A stretch of 64,000 nt of DNA from Clarkia xantiana subsp. parviflora. Its lineage: Eukaryota; Streptophyta; Magnoliopsida; Myrtales; Onagraceae. The stretch is from the NCBI GenBank assembly GCA_036873135.1, contig JAPTYO010000013.1, forward strand, positions 20,333,901-20,397,900, read 5' to 3'. The translations under genes were made by a program, and so were the position numbers. Position 1 is the stretch's first letter, and every line of letters begins with the position of its first letter. Of the stretch, positions 43,926 through 53,918 are shown in pieces. The notes beneath the pieces were generated by a model. That model saw only the letters and a program-made list of their open reading frames with translations, had not been told where the DNA came from and did no database searches.

Positions 43926-44193
43926 TAGATAGATGAGTAGTAGTTTTTTTTCTCAGACTGAAAACAAAACAATTGATTTTAGACGGTTTGCCTACAATAA
44001 TCTAAAAGCATTCATGCTTTTACTACTGGGACCCACATGGTAGGAACGAGAGAGACACAAACCCGGAATTCAAGGAGAGATTAGTTTGTAAATTTTGCAT
44101 TTTTGCTCTTGACCCAATTTAAGCGACGAAAACTGGATTGATTGGATCTAATACGGGTGAGACCCGAAAAAATTGCAAGTTATTATGTTTCCG

Positions 44194-44725
44194 TCAACAG
44201 CGTGTTATTATGTTCCCGTCAACAGCGTTAACTATCATATATTTTTTTTTTAAAGAAAAATATACTTTATCATTCATAGCAGAATGAAGATCATCAGAGC
44301 TAGACAGATGAGGTATCTGAGGTGGAACCGCCTTCACCATCCTTGCCATAGTCGATTTAGTCGCCATATTCGTCACAGTTCGGTGAACAAACGTAGATTT
44401 GCTGTCGCTCGATTCGCCACCAGAATATGTGGTAGACCTCGACCTCGATGTTGACGTGCCTCGCCACTGCACCCATCGTCACAGATCTTCGCTCCGTAGA
44501 TCAATATATGCTCCGCCTATAAACCTGTTGTATCACAGATCTTTGCTCTAGTGTTGTCACAATTGGGTCTCTGCAAAACTCCTTACCAACTTCCGAATAT
44601 ATATCGAGTACAATTTCTCCCATTGTGTGCATTTTCAGAATTTTGGTTTGCTGGAAATTTATGTTTTCCTTAACAAAGTGAGTCAATGTTTTCCCTCTGC
44701 CTTTTTGGTTCAATTTGTTACACAC
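44194..44725 (-). other. Short open frames of unknown meaning in M3
   Basis: Two frames (44472-44194 and 44725-44501) without recognisable domains; the first is Ser/Thr-rich. They could be parts of a captured gene or chance. Confidence 0.2.
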
Positions 44726-44928
44726 TCGATAGCCTTGGGAACAAGAAGACTCGAGGGATCATAGCAATGGCCTAGGTCCATAGCAGATAATTTATGGGTT
44801 TATACTCTCAAGGTTGCATCTTACTAACAACCAATACTAAGTGGTTCCAAGGTCTGATATACATTAATGTATTGACAGTGTGGCAGTATTGTTTTGTTTT
44901 GTTAATGTGTGTGATATTGTTTTTATAG

Positions 44929-45091
44929 GAGTGGAGCTACATCCAGTGCTTTAAGACATGAAGCTGCTTATGGTAGCTTCAGAAGACAACCACTAATTGT
45001 ACTGAAAGTTGAAGATTACATAAACAATGAGGAAGACTCAGAAGCCACGATATCTGAAAGTGAAACCACCCTCTCCGAGACAACGATTTGA
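44929..45091 (+). pseudogene. Exon-like fragment in M3, last exon type
   Basis: After a T-rich acceptor (TTTTTATAG) a frame codes for about 53 residues including 'SALRHEAAYGSFRRQPL' and an acidic Ser/Glu-rich end, then TGA. The family is not recognised. It looks like the terminal exon of a captured host gene. Confidence 0.45.
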
Positions 45092-45462
45092 GTTGAATTA
45101 TTGAGTAAGGAGAAGCACAAAATGAACATTTTGACGATGGAAGTGATGTGGAAGGAGGGAGATTAATTCTTAGCGAATAAAAATAGGATTTTTGGAGTTG
45201 GAGAAAGAGGTGTATAGTGGATGGGGTGAGGATTTTTGGTGTATTGTATAGCAAGCTAGGACGTGTGGTGGTGATTAGTGAGTTTTTGCAGTAGTTGTAG
45301 TAGTAGTAGCAGTTGCAGGGTTATACACTAAGTTGTACATACTTGTCCTTGAAGATGTAATTATCACCTTCCCAGGCAGGCAATGTGGATGGAGTTCAGT
45401 TCCATTTTGCCATTTGGTTTAAAGAAACGACTTGTTGGGCTTTGTTAGTTATAAATATAGTA

Positions 45463-46298
45463 GGGTCAATAACCTGGGAGAGGTCTGAAGTTTGGCCATT
45501 ATTAATTTGAGAGGTCTGAAGATTGAAATGGTGATAACTGAGGTCTGAAGTTTGGACTTTGTGATTTTTAGGTTTTCCGTCCAAATTTTATGTCAAATTT
45601 AACAGAACCGTGTGAAATGTCAAAAATACCCTTTTGTAATATTTGAATTAATAAAAAGTTTAATTAATATAAAGATGAAATGACAAAAATACCCCTGTCC
45701 ATAATTTAAACCTAACCCAACTCCGACCACCACCACGGCTCCGGCCGGCCACCACCCTCTCCGGCGACCACCACCCTCTCCGGCCGGCCACCACCCTCTC
45801 CGACGACCGCCACCACGGCCTCAATTGGGCCCAAATCGGAGCCACCGGCCCTGATTGGGCCCAAATCGGAGCTCTGTGGCCCCGATCGGAGCCACAGAGC
45901 TCCGATTTGGGCCCAATTGGGGCCGTGGTGGCGGTCGTCGGAGAGGGTGGTGGCCGGCCGGAGAGGGTGGTGGTCGCCGGAGAGAGTGGTGGTCGCCGGA
46001 GTTGGGTAGTGGCCGGCTGGAGCCGTGGTGGTGGCTGGAGTTGGGTGGTGGCCTTAAGGGCATTTTCGTCTTTTCATTGAATCATGTGAGATGCAAGAAG
46101 GGTATTTTTGGAATTTTTTTTATTTCTGGTCACATGCAATGCACATGACCAACTTCCGTCAGTTTTAACGGAAAAAACTAACGGAGACCTCTATTATCTA
46201 CAAGTCGAAACTTCAGACCTTTGTTATCACCATTTCAAACTTCAGACCTCTCAAATTCACAAGGGCCAAACTTCAGACCTCTCCCAGGTTATTGATCC
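45463..46298. mobile_element. Long-TIR Mutator-like element M2, 836 bp, nested in M3
   Basis: Ends GGGTCAATAACCTGGGAGAG and its inverse CTCTCCCAGGTTATTGATCC, with repeated GAGGTCTGAAGTTTGG phrases. A perfect 9-bp duplication AATATAGTA (45454-45462 and 46299-46307). The core has the same style as M1: palindromic GATCGGAGC / GCTCTGTGGC arms and GGTGGTGGCCGG repeats. Confidence 0.88.
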
Positions 46299-46588
46299 AA
46301 TATAGTATCTTTCATTTTTGGTGAGAATATTAAATAAAATATCAAATAGATATAGATATAAATAATATATAAAACTGTTAAAGAAAAACAAATTGAAGAG
46401 GATACAACTAGCCAACCAATTGGTCACTTAATTCAACAATCATAAATTATTCCATCAACAAAAATAAGTATAACCACAACTAGCTAGCTATAAAAAAAAA
46501 ACACAACTAATTAGGCCCTCTCTCTAATTAAGTACCTCATTATAATTATTTTCATCACATAAACATAAACTTAGGGTGGTTGAAAAGA

Positions 46589-47170
46589 CTAGGTTAAGCT
46601 GCTAATCCATCCATCATCAGTTAATCTGTAGTCAATACGATCATTCCGTGCCTGCTGGGGCAACTGCATGCTTACAATGTCTTCTCTTGGCAAAGTATAC
46701 ATCGATCCATTCCCCAACTGTTAACAACATAAGTATACATGCTTATATGTTCTTGTTATTCAGCTGTTAACAACATTGTTTGAAGAAGCGGAAGATTCCT
46801 TGTTCTTATGCAACACAAGATACCCGATACCAGCAAGGGTATATAGATACCCTGAGTGAGGCGATAATAATAATATGTCCAGCTCCTGCAGAACTGCTAA
46901 TGAGAGCCACAATCAAGCTCTGGACTATGGCCAAGCAACTTCTTAATAAGTTTCTGATCCATGGCTTAAGCCGTAAATCTAAAAACTCATATATTTGACA
47001 GTTTTATTAATGTAAAGAAATTACAAATTATTGACTGAGCCATGATTGATAAGCAAAAAAAATGATTGACTACCTTTATATAGTGCCCCGCGTAAGATCC
47101 TGTTAGAGATCTAGTAGAACCGTGACCAGACACCAACAAAGCATTGCAAATAACTTGGAACTCCAGCTTC
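46589..47170 (-). pseudogene. Two captured exons in M3 (unknown gene)
   Basis: Exons 47170-47074 (97 bases) and 46717-46589 (129 bases, ends TAG) have GT-AG borders and join in frame, giving about 74 residues with 'FQVICNALLVSGHGSTRSL', 'SYAGHYIK', and 'GSMYTLPREDIVSM'. A further exon-like stretch may lie at about 47230-47400. The phase agreement suggests a real gene fragment. I do not recognise it. It could be an expressed chimera, but that cannot be told from sequence. Confidence 0.5.
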
Positions 47171-48013
47171 CTGAAATATTTTGTTAACCAAATATAATTT
47201 TATGAGTAAGTATTGTTGCAATAACATACTCATAGTAAAAATGAAGCTTTATTGAGATCCAAACAAATCCCCACAGCTTGCTTGGTCTTCGGGATTTAGA
47301 TTCCAAGAGCCGCAAACAACACTCACAGAGATGACGGGCACATTGATAAGAAAGGCATCATCAGAGCAAACCCACTTTCTAAGTAAAATATATACGCCTC
47401 CTACATCAAATGTTATAATAATTAGTTTGAGAAGTATGTTCGAATAAACAAAATAGCATATATCTATTCTACACCATTCAACTGGACCCCATTCGATTTG
47501 ATACCTATAAACTTTTAGATTTAGCAATTTGACTGTCAACTAACAATAAAACATGCAAAACAAAGGATTATTTGAACGAACAAGAATAATAATTAACTGG
47601 CCGACTGGAGGAGGAACCACACCGACGACTAACAGGAAGGAAGAAGCACGCCGACACCGACTCGACGAAAGTAGGAAGGCTACAACAGATTAAGGAGATG
47701 ATATTTATAGTTGGGATGGAGAATGATGCAATTAACGACGTTAATATAATTGGATTATTCGGATTACCGATCCGAATTTGATCCGACCCGCTTTTAAATT
47801 CTAAAATGTTAATATTTACAAAAAGTAGGAATGCTTTCAAATGATTATAGTAACTCCCGATTTTAGAGGGGGTATTTTGATTTCCCCTCCCTCTGTTTTG
47901 AAGAGAGGCAACGTGTAACCCCATTAAATTGGAGTCTTCATTTGGTACAAATTCTCATATAAACAAATAAAATATTTGAGATAGTATATTGCATCAATAT
48001 ATGTTTGCAAAAA

Positions 48014-48855
48014 GAGTTTATAGGTTCTTTGGTACCTATACTTTTAGCTTTTGGTACCACATGTTTGGTTTTATCTATTTTTGGTATCATACGTTTGTCA
48101 ATTGTTTACTTTTGGTTCGACTGTTAGTTGACCGTTAGAATTAATCGTTAAGTAGTTATGTGACATGCAAATGCTTAGCCTCAAATTTGAATATTTTTCA
48201 GTTTAGTTCTAGAATTTTTTGTCTTTTAACTTTTTATTTTTGCAATTTAGCCATTAAACATTTTCAAGAGCATCCTAAGGCTTAATTGACCTAGTTATAG
48301 TTCGACCCATGGCTAGGGTCCTCAAATTAGGATTTTGCTCAATTAAGTTCTCAAATTTTTTGTCTCAAATTTTTTGTTTTAAGTTTTTATTTTTACAATT
48401 TAGCCATTAAACATTTTCAACCGCATCCTAAGACTAAATTGACTTAGTCATGGTCCGATCCATAGCTAAGTCGGACCATGGCTAGGGTCGTCAGACCTGG
48501 GTGACCCTAACTAAGGTCCGACCCATGGTTAGGTTCGCCCGGGTCCGGCGACCCTAGCCATGGTACGACATAGCCCCATGGCCAGGTCAATTTAGTCCTA
48601 AGGTACGGTTGAAAATGTTTAAGGGCTAAATTGTAAAAATAAAAAGTTAGGACATAAATTTGAGGACTAAATTGAAATTTTTTTTTTTTGGGATTAGGTA
48701 TGTGCAAGTCACGTGACTATTTAACGGTCAACTCTAATGGGCGGACCAAAGTATACAATTGACAAACGTATTGTACAAAAAATAAGCAAAACCAAACATG
48801 TAGTACCAAAAGCCAAAAGTGTGAAAACATATGATACCAAAAGACCTATAAAACC
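48014..48855. mobile_element. Mutator-like element M4, copy 2, 842 bp
   Basis: Perfect 9-bp target duplication TTGCAAAAA (48005-48013 and 48856-48864). Lacks the Tourist-like MITE of copy 1 and has a partly repeated middle ('attttttgtc' segment). It proves that M4 was present before the segmental duplication. Confidence 0.88.
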
Positions 48856-49035
48856 TTGCAAAAATTAGAGAAACAATATATATATTTGCAACATGATGCA
48901 ATCCCACCAAAATATTAAAAAAAAAACTCACATGTTTGAAAAACGGAATATTTAAAGTTTTCCTCCATATTCCTGAATATTTTAAGTCTACAAATTTATC
49001 TGTATAGCGTATACTCTCAATTGGGATTCAACTAA

Positions 49036-49190
49036 GGGGCGTTTGGATGAACGCAATGTGAGATTACTTATAATGTTCTGACCCAACGGGTTAGTTCGTA
49101 ATCAATGATGTAATGTGGATTGTAATGCAGATTACAGTGTTTGGTTGTACTGTAAAGTGGAGTGTAATGTCAGATTACAATGTTTAGCTA
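49036..49190. other. Fragment resembling a GGGCGTTTGG MITE end
   Basis: GGGGCGTTTGGATGAACGC starts a stretch with repeated 'tgtaatg.agattaca' words. No matching inverted end is found, so it is probably a truncated MITE. It joins element B at about 49191. Confidence 0.35.
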
Positions 49191-49948
49191 CCCCCACGAT
49201 GATGCTCTTGTCATTACGATGGATGTCAACGGGACGTGCGAAGGATATTGGTGGATGGTGGAAGTGCTGCAGACTTAATGCATGTAGAAGTTCTCAAGAA
49301 ATTGGGAAAAACGGAAGTCGATCTTTCGCCAAGCACATTCCCGCTAGCCAGCTTCGCAGGAGCTGCAACTTACCCGTTGGGTACGATTACACCGCCAGTC
49401 ATCCTTGGAGAAGGCCGGAAGACGCTTTATATAAATGTCCCATTTGTAGTAGTGAGCACCCTAGGAGCATACAACGACATCCTAGGAAGAACGACAATCA
49501 ACCCGCACGACATCATGCAATCCACCGCTCACCAAAAGAAGAAGTTCTTAACTCCTCATGGGAATGGCGAGGTGCTAGGCGACCAAATAGCCGCACGGAA
49601 GTGCTACGTCAACGCTCTAAGGAAGATGAAGCAAGTGTCCATTTCCATGATAGAAGTTGGCGTAAAAAGAAAGTTGTTCGCTTCAAGTGACGATGATGAA
49701 GAAAAAAAGGAGTTAACACCAAGAGCTGGACTCGATAGGATGCTCTTCCCAACAAGACAAAGCTTCCTAGATGTCAGACAAGGACAAGAAGAGTCCATTA
49801 CAGCTTACTTCAGGAGGTTCGCCCAAAATGCAACCGCACTTAGGGCAACCAAAAAAGAAGTCATCACTGCGTTTTACTTGAACATGAACGCGCCAACGTT
49901 TCTGCTGTTTGGAAGAATCCATGGATGGCGTACAACCAAAATGATGAC
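49191..49948 (+). pseudogene. Protease followed by Gag fragment, unusual order
   Basis: 'PHDDALVITMDVNG' is followed after a frameshift by the retropepsin active site ILVDGGSAADL, then PLGTITPP, IL.RTTINP, a HQKKKFLTPHG segment and a conserved Cys. About 70 residues later the frame reads 'RQGQEESITAYFRRFAQNATAL', which is Gag capsid-like and normally lies upstream of protease. The frame runs into the solo LTR; after its removal it continues at 51532. Confidence 0.7.
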
Positions 49949-51526
49949 TGTAAACACCTAATTTTGGACCACGTGCGACACACGTGACATATGGCGCGCT
50001 AAATGAAGAAATGTCTAAATATGGAAGGTCGCGAAGTTTCCAAGATAGGACTGGCTTAAATTAGGATAGTTTATTTGTATTTATTATAGAAAATATTTGT
50101 TGAATATTTAGGGTATATTTTCTGAATATTTAGCATTTATTAAAAGAATAAATCAACAATATTTAATTCCTAGTTAGATAACTCTAGGTTAGTATATATA
50201 TATATATATATGACTGTCGATGCAATGTAAGGGGGATTCAGAAAACAACATTCGTATATACAAAGCAGCGAAGTTTCAAAACTTGTTCTTTATTAGTTTG
50301 ATTTTCATTATTTTATTATTATTATTATTATTACATGTACAATATCATCATCTTCCTCCCTCTGTAGCTTCCTCCCTCTGTAGCGTTTCCATCCATTCAC
50401 CTCGTAAACCACTGAGTTTGACACCAGTAACGAACCCTCCCGGTTTGCTGCTCCTCTCGAAGCTCCGGCGATGGCCGACCTCGCCGCTCAGACTATGCTC
50501 AGCCGCCACTGCCTCGTTCCGATGAAGTCCAAGTCGCCAGCCATACTCAACCTCCCTTTCATCTCGTGCTGCTGCTCCATTCGTCACGCCGGAGTTCGCC
50601 GTCAGAATCCCGACTCCGATCCAAGCCCAAGATTCACCTTCGACAGTGCCCACAACCTCGGTCCTCGTTCCAGTCGACTCTTCCCGAGATCGCCATTGCT
50701 AATTTCGGTCCATCCAGTCACCGGTCACCACGGTGTCGTCATCAATTTCCATCGTAGCTCTTCCATTGTTACCCAGCCGCTCGGCCGCGACACCTTGCCA
50801 CTTCGCTTGACATCCAGTCACCATAGTCCCGCCTCTGTTGCCTATCGACCACCAGTCGTCCGTCTCCGGTGTCGTTCAGTTGCAGGTAACGTAACATGGC
50901 AGCAAATGTATTTGTTAAGTTCTGTTTGGTTATTATATTTAAGATGGCAATGGAATCTGTAATTATAAGAACCGTAGGAAAGCTTCTAGTAATGCTGTGC
51001 CATCTTTAGTAATGTTGTGTGTTTGGTCATAAAAAACAAAGAGCTTCTAGGTGTTAACATAGAGTTAGATGTATATTATTATTATATTCCTTACGTGTCT
51101 TTTTTTTTTATTATATATATTATTATATTAGGTTATTAATTGCATAAATTATGTATATATTGAATGTGTTAACTCGTGTTAAGTCGTGTTTAATCTTTGT
51201 ATGTTTGATAGTGCTCTTAAGCTTTATTTTGTTTTTTAGACAAAGTCGGTTTGTAGTTGATGTCAATTAGATATGAAATTGGCAAATTAAGTGAATTGAG
51301 TACCGAAAGGGCGTAGTTAAAAATTGTTTATTTTTAATTCGTAATAGAACCCCCGAACTCGAATTTCTTATTGTAGACTGATTTTATACCTAGGGGTTTA
51401 ATTCGTTATTCGCTCAGGTAATTTAGGATTCTAGTTAGCCTTATAATTAACTAGTGGCGACTCTTTTTTCAAAATCCACGTTTTCAAAACGTCAATCGCC
51501 TTAGGTCAGATTTTTAGGGTCCGACA
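49949..51526 (+). mobile_element. Solo LTR, 1578 bp, in element B
   Basis: Begins TGTAAACACCTAATTTTGG and ends GGGTCCGACA. A perfect 5-bp target duplication ATGAC flanks it (49944-49948 and 51527-51531). No internal region remains. Open frames inside (for example 50471-50962) have no recognised domain and are probably chance. The strand is arbitrary. A (TA)n run at about 50193-50211 may hold the promoter. Confidence 0.85.
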
Positions 51527-51531
51527 ATGAC

Positions 51532-51928
51532 ATGCTTGAAAGACAAGCTGGAAACCGCAATCTCTTGTGAACGCGAGCTGGGATGGGGTACACCTTTCAG
51601 CTCGAATCAGGAAGCTCAGACTTCAAGAAAACTAGGAAGCTCAAGCGTCAAATACGCTGATATCTTCACTCCCTTAAACACGGAGGTTGAAGAGATATAC
51701 ATTAAGCTCATGGAAAACAAGCTTCCGGGTCCACTCGAGTCGATGACTGCCTTCCTAGGTAGAAACGTCGAAGATTGGTGCCGATACCACCAAACATGGG
51801 GGCACCATATTAACAGCTGCTTAACTTTGAGAATGGAGATCGAGGAGTTCATTGCACATGGAGCTTTGGGAGGCTATGTTGCAAGTGACGATGCTCGTCC
51901 GCCACCAAGACATCTCAAAGGGAGATAG
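51532..51928 (+). pseudogene. Gag C-terminal remnant of element B with CHHC knuckle
   Basis: Contains 'PLESMTAFLGRNVEDWCRYHQ' type sequence and the knuckle CRYHQTWGHHINSC, matching the second knuckle of element A (PLEPMTAFLG...CKHHKTGGHNTNIC). It continues the frame that was interrupted by the solo LTR. Confidence 0.7.
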
Positions 51929-51929
51929 A

Positions 51930-53088
51930 TTATCCACTCTTTATCTATCTTTACATCTTTGTCAACATGTCTATTCTAGCTGAGAACTTAAGTGTTGTTT
52001 ACGCTTTTGTACTTAGAAATATTTCGGAAAGAGCGATCAGTAGACGCCTTCCTGCAAGTGATTGTACGCATAACAAAATTCTAATGAAGATTAATCTACT
52101 TTCGTAGGTACATCTCTATAATACGCATGTTACTTCAGATTAACACCAAGTAACAAACAACGAGCATATTACTCATATCAACAACAAACGGCTTAGGCCA
52201 TGCAACACCCATATGTTTATTATCAACACCAGGCATCGCCCTCAAAAGACGATCTCTTCTACTTGAACAAGGTCCAGGTAACACGCGTTACTGCCAAAGG
52301 TAAACTCAGGTATGAGGTAACAACTCCACAACAACACTACTATGAATAAAGCAGATCACTCAAGTAGGACATCTACTCAGAGTAGCCTGATTTAGTCAAA
52401 ACAAAATCCAAGCTGAACGGAACAGACTAGTCGCGAATAGTCTGATCCAGTCATATTGGCATTGCAGGCGATAGAGCCATATGAGGAATTTATAACTCCA
52501 TTTTATTCCCTAACGAATATATATCTCAAAGTATTGCGACTAATTTGAGATAGGTTATATGTACATCCAAGATATGTCTCAATGACACACCCTATCTAGA
52601 GAGCAACACTAGGAGGAGCTGTATGCAACACTCTCTGGAATTCTCTATCTATGGACATTCTAATCAGGCATCTAAGCCAACGAATATTCTACTCAAATAT
52701 CAACTCTTTTCCTGGAAACAATACCAAGCAACGATCATATATACGTATGTGCATCACGCTAAGGAAGCATCGACACGTATCGACTAAAGGATGCATACAG
52801 CAATGCATAGTCTCTATTTGTATGTACATATTCACAAACACATACAGTGGGTGGTACTTGAAAAGCTTCGCTCCCGACATGTGCGCACCTGTTGTGTTCG
52901 CACCTATCACATCTGCACTAAGGGAAGTTTCCTGCACAACGAAGGGATCCTCGTATCAGATTCCTTTATTCTATTTTTTATATGCATTAGTTAAAAGGAA
53001 ATTCATAACTCCATATTTTTACAAACTTGCAAACATTGCAACTATCTGACAAAGCACAACCCTGTTCGTAGGTACATACTACATTATG
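51930..53088 (+). other. Non-coding body of element B, first part
   Basis: Partly matches element A inverted (GAGCGATCAGTAGACGCCTTCC near 52035 against 6707-6728). No gene seen. Confidence 0.5.
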
Positions 53089-53096
53089 ATTACTAC

Positions 53097-53910
53097 CAGT
53101 GTTATCAGAACCGGACCGGACCGGCGGTTCGACCGGGTTCGAACCGGAACCGGTGCCTTTAACGGTCCGGTTCGATTAAATCCGGAGGATGTAAACGAAC
53201 CCGGTCTGATAACCGGTTTTTTGTCGAACCGGCCGGTTTTGAGCAGACCGGCCGGTCGGCCGGTCCAACGGTTCGGTACCCAGAAAAAAAAAAAAAAAGT
53301 AATCCACTTCTTCTCCAAATACGCTGATATCCAGTTGGAGAGGGTTGGACTCCTACAACAAAAAATCAAAAATCAAAACGGCAACTGGAAACGCTCAGAT
53401 CCTTAATCAAAGCTAACGATGAACCCATAAATTTGAAGATAAGAAATGATTTGATAATATCACAGTATTTACATATAGCAACCAAATATGTGATGATTCG
53501 TACTGGTACAAAGGGAGAGCTGCTCCAACAATTCAATAATATCAGACAGTAGAGCGACAGCAGACCTGGTAGGTGGAGGAGAAGCTCCTCAACGGCGAGG
53601 TGAAGCTGGAAGTAGCAAAAACATCGGCCTAGTGACTAGATCCGACGACCAAGAAAGATGAGCAATCAAGTCTGGACCACCTGGAACTGGAAGGAAGACG
53701 ACGCCAAGTGGAAACGCAAATCGAATATAGAGAGGATATAGAGAGAGGGGAAACTGGAAAGGTCTGGAGAGGATTAGAGAGGAGGAGAACGAGAGGGTGA
53801 GGTTGCACGTGAAGCTGAACATCGAACCGCGGTCGGACCCGGTCGAACCGGCCGAACCGGAAACCGGACCCCTTACCGGTTCGATGTCCGGTCCGGTTCT
53901 GATAACACTG
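53097..53910. mobile_element. hAT-type MITE, 814 bp, in element B
   Basis: Ends CAGTGTTATCAGAACCGGACC and inverse GGTCCGGTTCTGATAACACTG. Perfect 8-bp target duplication ATTACTAC (53089-53096 and 53911-53918). Terminal regions are dense in CCGG and GGTTCGAACCGG words. The matching place in element A is empty. No transposase. Confidence 0.88.
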
Positions 53911-53918
53911 ATTACTAC

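Larger units (their letters stand above)
43984..47858. mobile_element. Mutator-like element M3 (possible Pack-MULE), 3875 bp
   Basis: A perfect 9-bp target duplication GATTTTAGA (43975-43983 and 47859-47867) flanks it. The empty site is present in copy 1 at about 12036. The ends are inverted over about 42 bases with about 29 matches. No transposase is found. Inside are exon-like pieces on both strands with splice sites (44929-45091 plus; 47074-47170 and 46589-46717 minus), as in gene-capturing MULEs. Another Mutator-like element (45463-46298) is nested within. Confidence 0.85.
39613..49035. repeat. Direct segmental duplication, copy 2
   Basis: Matches 7709-13377 and 25811 to about 25890. It includes copia leader-like DNA (39613 to about 39860), the chaperonin gene, its 3' UTR interrupted by the element at 43984-47858, and M4 copy 2. 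It ends where CAACTAAG is followed by GGGCGTTTGG instead of TAAGTGTG. Confidence 0.85.

Noticed and set aside
50471..50962. 163-codon frame starting MADLAAQTML in the solo LTR
   Set aside because: No domain recognised; it is inside an LTR and includes probable leader sequence.
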